Positions 1 to 17,419 of a DNA stretch of 64,000 nt are shown one piece after another. The stretch lies in NCBI GenBank assembly GCA_021234155.1, contig JAJEKV010000206.1, positions 62,001-126,000 of the forward strand, in the 5' to 3' direction. This stretch comes from Isoetes taiwanensis (Eukaryota; Streptophyta; Lycopodiopsida; Isoetales; Isoetaceae). Both the position numbers and the translations under genes were made by a program. Below the pieces are notes generated by a model. The model searched no databases. It was given only the letters and a program-made list of their open reading frames with translations, and was not told the origin of the DNA. Within the stretch, counting starts at the first letter, position 1, and every line of letters starts with the position of its first letter.

Positions 1-540
1 ATTACATTAAAACAAGAAAGAAACTATTGAACAGCAAGCCAGACTGGAGGAAAGAGGCCTGACTGGAGGAAAGAGGCCTTTGCTGCTTGGTGAAGCGACT
101 ATGGCGCTAGAAGAAAAAAAGGGACGTGGTTGGAAGAGGAAGACCTAAAAAATGGACATGCCTGTCAGATTGTTCTGGCGCCGCCTCCCTCCGTGTCTGA
201 GGATCATTGATCCACAAAGAACTCTAGCTTAGCTTCAAAACAGATTCGTGGCATCTTAAAGAGATTCAATAATTTTTTAAATCAATTCTTTTGCCCGAAT
301 AAACTGGTAAATGTGTCATAAAAGTAAGAAGAGAATAAAGAATAGATTCCCGTGGAAGTCAAAAAATAAGAAGAGAACAAGGAATAGATCCCCTAAAAAT
401 CTTGCCTATAGCAATTATATAGTCTAGATATCATTTTAAAAGTTGAATTCCAATGTTTATCATAAATTGAATCCCCACAATTTAAGTCTTAAAAGTGTTT
501 GAGGAAATGAATGAGTATAGGTAGTGGACCGATTAATAAT
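1..540 (-). repeat. Duplicated 5' flank of an OPR-A gene lying off the left edge
   Basis: This stretch recurs, nearly base for base, at about 10743-11292. There it lies beyond OPR-A promoter-like sequence (10661-10742), so here it is probably the upstream flank of a minus-strand OPR-A copy left of the window. A 22-bp unit (GACTGGAGGAAAGAGGCCT) is doubled near 45-80 and single in the second copy. I see no coding sequence in it. Its right end (about 527-575) is the empty counterpart of the site the 22-kb Helitron occupies at 11292/33551. Confidence 0.7.
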
Positions 541-592
541 AAATAATAAATAAAAAATAGAAGAAATAAACTGCCCAAAAATTGGGTATTCT

Positions 593-2109
<1,517 letters not shown>

Positions 2110-2465
2110 TTTTGCAATTTGACGTCTTTTACATTACTTGTATAGCCTTATATACTAATATTATGGAACGGGCAGTGAAATGGTACATGGTGCAGATTCA
2201 GTGGAAGAGCTCCGCAATGAAATTTCCTCCAATCCAAATGTGAAGAAATTGCTCTAGAAAATTCTATGTGGTGTCAAGGAATTTCCATAGGAATTTCCTT
2301 CATGGCTAAATGGGCCCATGCCAAAGCAGTATACTTCATTGCAATAAAACAAGAATGTAAACTCTTGAAGAGTGAGCCCAGTGAAGTAAAAGTCGCAGGA
2401 TATACCGTGATGTAATGGGTCCAACGTTGAAGGAGCTCCCTTGAACAGTTATAACCTCGTGTTGA
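2110..2465 (-). promoter_or_regulatory. OPR-A1 promoter region
   Basis: Upstream flank of OPR-A1. A TATA-like TATATAAGG (minus strand) lies at about 2146-2155, roughly 40 nt before the ATG, implying a very short 5' leader. The same motif sits at the same distance before OPR-A2. The rest (about 2240-2460) matches the OPR-A2 upstream region but lacks its expanded tandem repeat. No coding sequence is seen. Confidence 0.5.
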
Positions 2466-2479
2466 ATGCAGCCTATAAA

Positions 2480-3260
<781 letters not shown>

Positions 3261-3553
3261 GCCGCCAGCGCACTAAAAGGGCTTTACCTTAACGTAGAGT
3301 ACAGCTAGGCAACGTTCTGCCATGTCATCCATGGTATAAAAGAAATTAACAGCTCATATTTGAACCTCTTTTTCTCTACGTCTTGCAATGCCAGAGGCTT
3401 TGCCGGATTAGCGATGGCGCTGGCACAATAGAAGCAAGATTTTTGGGTTTTCTTTTGTTAGGGAGGTGCGCCATAAGTTCTTGCAAAGTTTGGCGACTTA
3501 GCGCCTCAGTTTCTTCGTATTTTCTTGCTTAGTTTTGGTTTTCTCTGCAATAA
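3261..3553. other. Shared flank between OPR-B1 and the small LTR element
   Basis: Non-coding flank that recurs at about 36430-36570 plus 37320-37464, and at 51740-52055. Because the same sequence abuts all three copies of the small LTR element, those copies arose by segmental duplication rather than by separate insertions. Compared with this copy, the one near 36.6 kb carries an extra insertion of about 750 bp. Confidence 0.6.
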
Positions 3554-4700
3554 TGATAAATTATCTAGAGAGATGGAGATAACTAATATAATGCAAATAT
3601 AACAAAGGGAAAAACCGGTGGAACAAGCTCCACACCTAGCTTGATATATAATTATAGATGCGACTCTACATGAATGGACATGACTCCTTATGTAGATTGC
3701 CACGTCACCTTGTTGATGTGGCCTATATTGCTGAGGTGGAGGATTGTAATATATTAACACCCTCCCTCAAGACTAGCACCTCCGCTAACCAAAGTCATCA
3801 TGGCCATGTTGATAAGTTAGCCATCTCTGGCATTTCCTGTATCTTCTCATCTTCTTCTGAATATTCTTGTTCTTGAATCTTGTATGAGGAATTCTTCTCT
3901 TCATATATGAATTTTCCCTTTCAAATTCTCCATTTTCAGCTTGCGGAATTTTATCAAAGACGTTTACAACTTCCGTGAACATCAAATTCATATTACTGCC
4001 TTCCAAGATTGATTGCATCATGTCTGGATCATCTGCAAATTCGTAATGCAGATCCCAAAGATCTGCTCTTTCTCTCCAACATGCTAAAGGAGTCATCTCT
4101 TCTTTCACATTCTTAAGCATTTCTATTCTGGTAGCACTCTTTAGGCTGCTTATATCCATCATTCCCTCCCATAAGCAGCTAAAGATTGCGCCATTAGAAC
4201 TCAAACAAGTACCTTTGGAATTAGTTTCTTCACCTTGATGTATCTGCCAAAGTTTTGGGCCCTCCCTGGATCTATGTATCTTCAATTTGGACTGGGCCCG
4301 TGAAGACCTGTGTGTTATAAGCAGCGGCATTAACTCCTTCTCTTACCGCCTAGGTTCGGTTTGTTGTGGGCAACATCTCTTCAGCAACGACGAATTATTT
4401 TTTCCAAATTTTGCATCAATGTATGCAAGTTCTCAGAGAGCAATAGCTTTGGCTGCAACCCGGATCACTTCTTAACGCCCGGCTGGTAATGACTTACGAC
4501 ATCTATCGTGATCCATGTTCATCCAATTTTGAGCGAACAATATTTTGGAGTTACTATCTTAACCCCATCAAGATCTTCTATGGCGTTGTTTGCAACAATT
4601 CTTTTGATCTTACGCGCTTTTTTCTTACAAACGCCCCATTCTCGCATGCCGCTACGGTTCCATATCCCAACCACCGCCACGCTGCCTCGCTGTTATGGGG
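3554..4700 (-). mobile_element. Truncated copy A of the gene-carrying LTR element
   Basis: The left LTR is 3554-3759 (TGATAAATTATC to ATATTAACA), followed on the minus strand by a purine-rich tract (GAGGGAGGG). The internal part matches the complete copy at 37465-40384 up to about 4690, then diverges. The tubulin segment, the second LTR and the primer binding site are missing. The element reads on the minus strand. Confidence 0.75.
3785..4330 (-). CDS. Unrecognised ORF in the small LTR element, copy A
   Basis: Open frame of up to 181 codons on the minus strand, ending just before the polypurine tract. The conserved part contains MLKNVKEEMTPLACWRERA and ADDPDMMQSILEG and ends in a basic, lysine-rich tail. 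The same reading is recognisable, with frameshifts, at about 37785-38140 and 52330-52710, so the ORF belonged to the ancestral element. I do not recognise the family. The upstream in-frame part is weak, so the true start is uncertain. It may be a captured host gene or a reduced gag. Confidence 0.4.
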   Translation of the reverse strand: MPLLITHRSSRAQSKLKIHRSREGPKLWQIHQGEETNSKGTCLSSNGAIFSCLWEGMMDISSLKSATRIEMLKNVKEEMTPLACWRERADLWDLHYEFADDPDMMQSILEGSNMNLMFTEVVNVFDKIPQAENGEFERENSYMKRRIPHTRFKNKNIQKKMRRYRKCQRWLTYQHGHDDFG

Positions 4701-5272
4701 AAGCAAGCTCTTCTGCTGCGGCTATGGTGGACGGGCGAGGCGGTGAGCGCAACCAAACGAGATGGGAACGAAAAAAAATAATCGTCACTTTTTTAAAGTT
4801 TAATAATAAAAAATTTTATACGACAAAAATACGCGTTTTTTTATACAACTGCGTGATAGGGAAAATACGCGTTTCTTTGAGATTCTAAGACAATGTTTTG
4901 CCGATCATGCACTCTGTGCTCTTGCGCCTATTTGATGTCGTCTTGACGTCGGATACCGATGCCTCTTGGTTAATTGGATTATTTGCGACACATTGATGCA
5001 GAAATCGCCTTTATCTGCGCTATCTAGAGAAAGTTATGGCTTGTGGAAACAAGAGACCTCCTTTCCTCCAAGAACTTAACATACTTAGCTATAATAACTC
5101 ACACCTTCATACCTAACTAGATTAATCCTCTGATAACTAGGCCAACACACATACTAACTATGGAATTGGGGTAGTTTAACCTAAGACATAGTCCCCTACA
5201 ACTACCCGATCTAATGAGTTAAGTTATGGCCAGTGCAATGATTTGGTCTACCAAAATCATGCTCGATACCAT
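4701..5272 (-). other. Leader of the reverse Ty3-family element; PBS at its right end
   Basis: No gene is seen. On the minus strand a tRNA-initiator-Met type binding site (TGGTATCGAGCATGA) lies at about 5257-5270, directly after the end of the LTR that begins at 5273. The rest is presumably untranslated leader of that element, cut off near 4700. Confidence 0.5.
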
Positions 5273-6786
5273 TGTGATGTTACCTGAATCTATACGATGC
5301 TTTCATCATATAAAGACAGGGAATTCCCCTCCCTGGCAACTACATCACCATGGAAAGGCCCTCTATCTAACTCGGACCACTTGGGATGTCCAAGTGTCCA
5401 GGTGAGGAACACGGGGGTGTCATTTGTCCCACGTCCTCTATGGGAGTCCTATACAGCAGAAGCGTACATACATGTTAGCACCTCGCAATCATACACAAAA
5501 TAATATACCATCCATCATCATCATCTACATGGTAATACAAGTACAAGATAACATAAGCAATATACCATAAAGAAGGGTTCCACCCTGGGCTCAGACTCCA
5601 TGGGGGTGACAGTCAAAGCCGCAAGATAACAACAGACAAAGGTATAACATGGCATTGGCTGACATAGAACAATGGCTAGGGTAGTCCACTCTATCCGCCC
5701 CTCATGTGCACACTTTGCAGATAGGCTGAAACATGCTATGGCGTGATTGTAGCCTTTCGGAGACGTAATCTCATGGAATCACCCTATGAGACTACTCCGT
5801 GTTACATCTCCTCGGTCAGATGAGGCAGGTCAGGGAGGCGTCCCCTCCCCATGCATGACAGATCCCTGGGTGTGCTAGAGAACACGTGCTACATCAGTGA
5901 CCCCCGCATCCGTACCCGACTCTCTCCCCTAAATCTAATGGCCGGGTCACTGCGCCCGTTCGAGTCCAAGACATCCATATAGGCACGTTGCCTGCGACCC
6001 AGGGAGTGTCCGACCTATACCCGGCCCACACTCAGTGACCGACTATAAGTCTAGCACACGATAGGAGTCCTGTAGCCAAGCTAGGCAAGATCCCATCCCC
6101 GTTTCACCATCATATCCATTGTTTGGTGCTGAATCACAACATAGCTTCCACATCCAGGTGGGCTCTTCTGCATAGGCCGCAATTACTGGGTCTTAAGGGT
6201 TCTAGCTAGAGACATCTCTACTTCTAGGAAGGTTTCAGGTCTCTACCCACCCTTAACCCCAGGCACACAAGAGAAACAGAAAGAGAGAACATAATCATAA
6301 TCAAAGTATCCATCATCATCTTAGTAGCACATAAACGAGAAATTAACTATTCATTTAATCAGAGATGGATTAGCTGAAGCACGGACTATCTAGAGACTAA
6401 CGGTCTCTTGGCTAGAGCCATTATCACGAAAGGCTTCCATTCTACAAGTCGTTGCAGTAGCTGGTAGCTCCTCCTTTCTCAAACTCTCCCCAAATCAATT
6501 TGGGGCAGAATTGGGGGTAGGGCCCCAATTTGGCCTCCAAGCTTAGCAAGCTCCTCCTGCCCAATCGATTTGGGCCAGGTGGCATTGCTTAATTGGCTGG
6601 CTTTTACTAATTAATAACCTAATTAGCTTAACTAGGTTATTTACTTACTAATATTTTAGCATAGCTACTAAAAACCCCTTTAGATTAACCCAAGTTATCC
6701 CCTATTGACCCATAAGGATCTACTTATACACTGGTGACGCGTCATAGTATGTATATGTATACCGTATAAATACATAGAACGTCACA
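5273..6786 (-). mobile_element. Reverse-oriented LTR of the histone-carrying Ty3 family
   Basis: Bounded by TGTGATGTTACC at 5272 and GAACGTCACA near 6786, matching the TGTGACGT...ACGTCACA ends of this LTR family in reverse. Inner blocks match 18590-18960 in reverse complement, such as the Ccctcatgtgcacactttg segment near 5700. A PBS follows the LTR at its left side, so this is a 5' LTR plus some leader rather than a clean solo LTR. Its right end abuts OPR-A3 exon-5 sequence. Short open frames inside it have no family resemblance. Confidence 0.7.
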
Positions 6787-10660
<3,874 letters not shown>

Positions 10661-11292
10661 CTATAAGGAATTTCTCTACAAATTTCGTTTATGGCTAGTT
10701 TTTGTTGTCAAGTCAACTTTGAGGGGCCATGCCAAAAAAGTATAGTTCCATTACATTAAAACAAGAAAGAAACTATTGAACAACAAGCCAGACTGGAGGA
10801 AAGAGGCCTTTGCTTGTTGGTGAAGTGACGATGGCGCTAGAAGAAAAAAAGGGACGTGGTTGGAAGAGGAAGACCTAAAAAATGGACATGCCTGTCAGAT
10901 TGTTTTGGCGCCGCCTCCCTCTGTGTCTGAGGATCATTGATCCACAAAGAACTCTAGCTTAGCTTCAAAACAGATTCGTGGCATCTTAAAGAAATTCAAT
11001 AATTTTTTAAATCAATTTTTTCGCCCGAATAAACTGGTAAATGTGTCATAAAAGTAAGAAGAGAATAAAGAATAGATTCCCGTGGAAAGTCAAAAAATAA
11101 GAAGAGAACAAGGAATAGATCCCCTTAGAATCTTGCCTATAGCAATTATATAGTCTAGATATCATTTTAAAAGTTGAATTCCAATGTTTATCATAAATTG
11201 AATTCCCACAATTTAAGTCTTAATAGTGTTCGAGCAAATGAATGAATTTTTATGTCACGAGTATAGGTAGTAGACCGATTAATAATAAATAA
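10661..11292 (-). repeat. Second copy of the OPR-A upstream flank
   Basis: 10661-10742 resembles the OPR-A1 upstream region (2255-2340). 10743-11292 matches 1-540 closely. The match stops exactly at the Helitron 5' terminus and resumes with OPR-A2 flank at 33551. No gene is seen. Confidence 0.7.
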
Positions 11293-11720
11293 TCTATATA
11301 TTCTAATAAAAGCAAAAAATGATAGTTTGTGCAGAGCATCTCGACCGTTGAACCGTTGAAATTTTTTAACTTATTTTCATCCATTGATTTTGGCCGTTTT
11401 TGTATGGTTATTTCTTCCCGCAATACATGGAAACATAAAAAATGATCCTACAGAAAATATCTTGCTCACGAAAGAAGTCCTAAGCTAAATGCTACTTTGC
11501 TGGTGTCGTTCCCGAACCTAAGCAAATATGGAGTGCTTTTTGAACAAATGCAAGGGATGGCATTATCTCTGCAGAGGAATTGAATATATTCATTCAATTT
11601 TTGTTATAGTTCTAATTGTATTTGTTGCACTGGCATCGTGGTTTAATCTACAGGTAATCTTTTTAATTATTCTTCTATTTCATGCTTGATATGCTAACAT
11701 CAGGACTATAGTTGGCTTAC

Positions 11721-11955
11721 CACCCTCCATAGCCGCAATTGCAGAATTACTCTGGCATGCCATTCCCTGCTGGTTTTTCCGTGCTCTTCTCTTCGCCTTT
11801 GCACAAAACTTGCCATACTCATTAATTAAATCGGTCTTATTCGACAATTTGTTTCCGAAAAACACACTTCTATGTGAATTCGAAGAACTGGAGGAACATT
11901 TAAAAGATACAAAATTTGGGCTGGAACACAAAGCTTGGGTGGTTGCCATAGCCAT
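11721..11955 (-). pseudogene. Captured first exon with a plastid transit-like peptide
   Basis: The ATG at 11955 opens a frame beginning MAMATTQALCSSPNF, rich in Ser, Thr and Ala and then basic (KAKRRARKN), which is typical of a chloroplast transit peptide. A consensus donor GGTAAG follows at 11720 after about 78 codons, so this looks like a first coding exon. I find no following exon before the Helitron end at 11293. It therefore appears to be a host gene fragment carried by the Helitron. I do not recognise the gene. Confidence 0.45.
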
Positions 11956-12359
11956 GTCTCTGCACGAGCAAATCGATATCGATGGGGCTCAAGAGTAAGA
12001 ACCCTTTGTTGGAGGACACTAAGTCACAGATGGGATATAGGCCGTGGTACATAGAATATTTCGAGAGAATGCATGCACAGACATTTTTGTCGATTCCAAA
12101 ACAGCGAAGTTTCTCGAGCTGTATAGAAAGTGTATCATGTATTCTTCTGTTTCCACTTGTCGACTCTCCAAATATTGGCCAACATTTAGAACTGTTATGC
12201 CATAATTTAAAATTGCAACCACACGACCAATGATGTGAAGGCTTTTGACGGGAAAACCTTTCAAAATGTTTGTTGTGCAGAAAGAATATTGTATTCAGGT
12301 ATTTACCATCCTTAGCCATGGGGACTTTTCCAATGTGTCTTTTGGCAGTATTTTCTAGA

Positions 12360-12909
12360 CATTAGGGTTTTTTTGAGATTAAAAAGGGCCTTCAAAACAT
12401 GCCAACTAAGCCAAATGAAGATAAATGAACTACCAATCAGAAATAAGAGCCTGACGGGTCCAGTCAGCAAAACTGTTATAACTAACTCACTGGATCACAT
12501 TTTCTAGCATAACTATTGATAGAAAAGTCCAAATGAGCTCTCGTTTAGTGCAATGGATAGATCTCATTGAGATCTTTCCAATCATAGATGGTTTGCACAT
12601 ATTTTAACCACTTATGACTGTCAAAACTCCAAAAATATGATTTTTACCATTTTTTACTATCCTCACTGGGCTAAAAGATATGCAAACTACCCAAGATTGG
12701 AAAGATCTCAATGAGATCTATCTATTGCACCAAACAAGAGCTCATTTGGACTTTTCTATCAATACTTATGCTAGAAAATGTGATCCAGTGAGTTAGTTAT
12801 AACTGTTTTTGCTGACTGGATTATCAGTTCTGTTTTCTGATTGGTAGTTCATATAGCTTAGTCAGCAGTTCTTAGAAGGCCCTTTTATGATCTCAAAAAA
12901 TCCCTAATG
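12360..12909. mobile_element. Long terminal inverted repeat element (MITE or foldback)
   Basis: The left end (CATTAGGGTTTTTTTGAGAT) and right end (ATCTCAAAAAATCCCTAATG) are inverted copies. The complementarity runs inward for roughly 230 bp per arm, including GATCTCATTGAGATCTTTCC against GGAAAGATCTCAATGAGATC. The arms are interrupted by small indels and enclose a short spacer near 12600-12690. There is no ORF. I could not find a convincing target duplication, so the superfamily is undecided. Confidence 0.75.
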
Positions 12910-13348
12910 CATGTGTGCAAGACCTTTTCAGGGTTCTTCCTGCAATTGCATGAGGGTTCTTTTCGTTTGCCTTCTTTCCATGATAAAAAGAGTTAAATTT
13001 CCTACCGTTTGTCTCTGTTTTTTCACCTTGGACAGGTTTTTCAAAGCTCTTTTGAAGCCATATCCATCCATGGGCAGTGCTGATCGTTTTTTAGTACAGG
13101 AACATGCTTTAGATAGAATTGAACATAAATGATATGGAATGATTGCATACGGAAGCCATTTCAATTTTATATGTCTCATGCTACTCTAGATATCACATTA
13201 GATACTAAGAATTAAGCCAAGCTTATTTGAATGTGAGCTTATATGTTTCGTGCTACTCTAGATTTCACATGGATACTAAGATTAAGCCAACGTTGCTTCA
13301 ACGCCAAGAAGATATTCTGAATTTTGGCAATTTATTGTGATTCCAGAA

Positions 13349-13495
13349 CCTTTAAAGCTGGGTGCAGTTTCTAATAACAAAGTAACAAAATCTCCAAGTC
13401 TTATACAAAAGGCACCTAGATGTAAGAACTGTGAATTGTGTACATTGACAAAATCACGTCTTGACCCTCTTGTAGCAGATAATGGAGCAGCATGG
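13349..13495 (+). pseudogene. Exon-like gene fragment in the Helitron
   Basis: An open segment of about 49 codons reads PEPLKLGAVSNNK and then a cysteine cluster, RCKNCELC, ending NGAAW before a GTAATT donor-like site. Composition and flanks look like a real internal exon. The cysteine cluster resembles a partial zinc ribbon, but I cannot assign a family. A second possible exon end (FFKALLKPYPSMG, stop near 13130) lies upstream in the same direction. Confidence 0.35.
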
Positions 13496-13534
13496 TAATT
13501 TAGTCGTTCTTTTACTTTTTTTGCAGGAAGACTA

Positions 13535-13780
13535 TGGTTTTGAGCAGGGAATAAATTACTAATCGCATATTTCTTATTAACCAGAATGGCTTTAGCTAAA
13601 CTTGCGCTATATTAATCCCAAAACTTTCTGTTGTTTAGCTAAACTCTACATATTTTTCCTCTCATACTTTCTAGCATTTAGCTAAATTAACCCAAACATC
13701 ATCCCAAAATTTTCTATGACGTGGCCAACAGAAAATATTAAGCCAAAATATTATATTTTTTTTCAATTGTTTCCATTCAT
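13535..13780. repeat. Diverged direct repeat, left copy
   Basis: AT-rich segment with repeated TTTAGCTAAA motifs that corresponds to 14913-15245. The two copies flank the LINE fragment at 13785-14912. A segment like ATGGTTTTGAGCAGGGA precedes this copy and follows the right copy. They could be remnants of one small element split by the LINE or two separate insertions. Confidence 0.45.
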
Positions 13781-13784
13781 AATA

Positions 13785-14912
13785 ATAATAATAATAATTT
13801 ATTTACGTCCAACAAAGACCCATAGGTCATGGGACAAACTTTACTGTATTACATCATTGCTTCTTTTGAAATCATCTAATGTACTTCATTAAGCTCCACG
13901 CTTCGAAAGAAGTTCTCGATAAATTTTGCCACTTGACATATTGTGGAAAATTTTGGAAAAGAGTCACCAAAGTCTCGCATTACTCGGTTTACACGAGAAT
14001 ACCTTGCCCAAGTGTGCCTCAAACCTGGGCGATGAAATATAGCATGCAATTACGTTTCTATGTCTTGCCGCATCCACATACCCTTGCTTCCCTAGGAAGA
14101 CCAAACCACCTCCCTCTTTCAATCATGAGATGATGTGAGCTCATGCGCATCCGAGCAATCCCCGTATCATCCACGGGTGCATATCCTTATGTCGGAAGGT
14201 ATAATTGTATGCCATGTTTTTGCTTCGAGGGATTAAAATCGCCAAATAATATTCAACTTTTCTTTTTTCACACAAACCTGAACATACCGGCTCAAATGCC
14301 TTCTCTTTAAATGCCTTCCCAAAATCAGCCATGGTAAGGTGCAAACGTGATGCCATCTATGGATATCTTTATGCCAACTTGTTTTCCTCTTTCCCCAATT
14401 CAGGTGACACCTTGATTGCCACACTTACTAATGATGTACCTTCCGCTTTTCTATTTAAATAGCTTAACGGTTGCCATACACCTTGGATTTCCAAACGGAT
14501 ATGCTCCACTCTCTAGTAACAAGACCTCATATGGTGCCCGACCTTTTGACCTTGAGAACCATGTGGCAAAGTTTTTTGTATCCGCTCTAATGCATTCCAC
14601 TTCCCCTTTGGCAAAGAAGGCCCCCATAGTTCAACAGCGTATAAGGCTACTGGCATTACTAATGCATCGAACAAGCGTTTCCAGATTGTCCATGAGCGCA
14701 CACTTGCTTGTCTTCCGTGATTGAGCATCATGTAAAAAGCCTTCCATGCGGCTGAAATACGGTAGTCAACACCTTGGGTCCAAGATCTCCTTCCAGTATA
14801 AATCGTATGGCCCAAGTATTTGTATGAGTTGGTCTGTTCTATCCGTTCCCCTTGGTATGTCACATTAACCTCCATTCTTCCAAAGCATACAATTTTTGTC
14901 TTATTCAATAAT
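13785..14912 (-). mobile_element. 5'-truncated LINE of the same family as 6872-9986
   Basis: Minus-strand frames carry the post-palm RT region: KIVCFGRMEV, SYKYLGHTIY, ALYAVELWGP and then a degenerate C-terminus. The 3' end matches the tail of the 6872-9986 element and finishes in a TTA/ATT microsatellite (13779-13798), as RTE-type LINEs often do. The N-terminal endonuclease and catalytic YADD are absent, consistent with 5' truncation. Confidence 0.75.
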
Positions 14913-15245
14913 GCTAACTAGCAAAATCTATGACTTTAGTTAATTTATAATGCTAGGAACTAAACTACTAATCATATATTTCTTATAAACTAGAATGATA
15001 TTAGCTAAACTAGCCCGAAATTCATTCTAAAAGTTCCTATGGTTTAGCTAAACAATACAAAATTTCACTCTCTTACTTTCTAGCGTTTAGCTAAAGAGCT
15101 CCAGGGTTGGTGCAGTCCCGAAAAAAGTTAAGCTAAAATTATTATTTTTTTTTTTCCAATTTTTACCATTTACTTTAGCCAATTCTTTTTGAAAAAGTGC
15201 TAAAAAATCGCCAAGTAGCTAAGTTTAGCCCTTATATTATTCCAT
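14913..15245. repeat. Diverged direct repeat, right copy
   Basis: Counterpart of 13535-13780, with the same spacing of AGCTAAAC/TTTAGCTAAA motifs. It is followed at 15242 by ATGGTTTTGAGTAGAGA, matching the segment before the left copy. Confidence 0.4.
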
Positions 15246-17419
15246 GGTTTTGAGTAGAGAGCCTGATATTACAGGGTCAGTGCCAGATATTACCATGCCT
15301 GACAATATGCAAGAGATATGCTGGATTTATCTACGGAATTTTCCTCCTACAAAGCTTTGCACTAGGTCTGACCAAAAGATAAGCAGAGACCCGTCTTATG
15401 CTTCTTCATTGTTCTTCCTTGCCTTCTGTAGAGATAAGTACAAGTAATTGAGACTCATCCATCTTCAACCTTGTATTTGGAAGACGTTTTTTCAAGCAAT
15501 CTCATTTTCTTTCTGTCGAATGAGGCCCATCACGGTTGTTATTGCTTGATTTTCTCTCTTTTGGAATTCGGCTTTCTCTGCCTCAGAGGCATTTGCACCA
15601 GGTTTTCTGGATTTGTGCTGGAAATCACATTCCAAGCCTCTATTTCTTTCAGAATTTGTTGCATCTTCAGAATTTTCGTCATAGAAATTATATTGCAGTG
15701 TGTAAAAGGTAAAGATCCTGTAATCAGATGTGAATATAACTCTTTAGAAGCCAAAAGTCTAACCTGAAAGAGAATTTTTTCATGTGGAAAGCTAATCCAC
15801 AGTAAAGTTTTCGTAAGAGCTGATGCATTGCAGTTTTGTTTAATCCAAATAGTTGTGCCAGGACTAAATGGTTGTAGGAGATTATGTGTGGAAGGAAAGC
15901 TTGTGGCAGTTTGCACAGTATGTCCTTCAACAAAGCATGCACTCTTTCATTTGAAAGAAATGGGTTGTCAAAGCCCATGTCCTAGATTTTGAAATGATTT
16001 ATAATTAGTGCCCATGTGCAGCAGAACAGCACAAGACAATACTCAGGACCCATTTAGCCGAATTACATGGGACTGATTAGCAGATGCAATGGAACATAAT
16101 ATTATCTATGTATATTGTAGTTCTTCTAATGTTACTAATTCTTTAAATGGTCTTGTAATGCCAAAGCATAACTTGTCCATTCTCTGCTCTGTGAAAGTGG
16201 CAATTTCCATGATAGTTATCTGAAAAGCCTTATAGCAAACCCTAGAACATGAAGGAACAAGACAAACAAGAGGGTATATTTGTTCATGGCAGATAAGTCT
16301 GAGAATCGCATCTTGTAAGTATTAGCTGGTCATGTACTTCCCTTGGACATGACAATGTTAATGATGTAAGGTGGATGTTTGGCACCATGATTTCATTGCA
16401 TGTCCAAAAAGTGCATGGAAAGGAGCCTCTTCATATATTTAAGCAGATCGAATCTCAACCCATCAGTCCAAATAGATGCCTGCACCACTTTAAGAGCTAT
16501 ATAAGAAAAGACAAACAAATCCATTCTTGCATACTTTTCTCAACCTGTTAGAGAGAAGCTGGATGGTCATTTTGATGAGACAGAATTACTAGACTTCAAC
16601 ATTTATGCCTAATTCCATCTTGGACTTCCGGCATTTATGACTTAATTCCAGCTTCATACGTGCTTCAAAACATTATTGATGTGATGTAGGATTTACCTTT
16701 AAATTGACAATTTGAACATGCGGACATATTGCACTTGATATGGGTTGAGAGTTCAATCATTATGAAGCAAAAATGTTTTGTCATGCCAATATTTGCTTTC
16801 GCTTAACATGTCTATCACTGGTATATCATCTCAAGCTAACTGGAGAATTCTTATGTCTAGGTAAAACATCAATCTCTCTTCGTTATTGTACTGTACTGTA
16901 GAAATAATCATAAGCCATTACGATGGAGTTGATAAGTACTTTATTACTTTCCTCAATTGATGTATTGAACTTCGATAATTTCTGCAGGTTGAGACTTCAA
17001 CTATGTGCCAGCTCAAACTGGATTTGATGAAAACATGCTAACGTCCTGCAAGAACAAAAGGATTGAGCACAATAAGTTACGGCACTTATACCATGGCCAA
17101 AGTTCTTTCTAGACATGATTACAACTAGGGAATAAATTTGCGAATTGCAAAGGACATGTTGTACTCATGCCTAGCACATATCATAATTGCCATGATACTG
17201 TAGTGCTTTTGATCTAGCGTAGCCCGGAGAAACTTTGAATGAACTACATAGATTATTTGGAACATCCCTTAAATTACCAACAACCCAAGTTGCAAGTGCC
17301 AATCAAGTAAGCAGAAAATAAAACACAAACATTAGAATTGTAAAACTGATACATAACATTTTGTTGGTCCTTCCCAAATGTATGCATGGATCTGTACAGG
17401 TTAAGGATAAGATATTCCC
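15246..17419. other. Helitron interior without a recognisable gene
   Basis: AT-rich sequence. Two overlapping minus-strand open stretches (about 15539-15916 and 15724-15978) could contain host exon fragments. One starts MGFDNPFLSNERVHALL near 15978 and continues with a plausible amphipathic composition, but I recognise no family. Nothing else is supported up to the Ty3 LTR. Confidence 0.3.
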
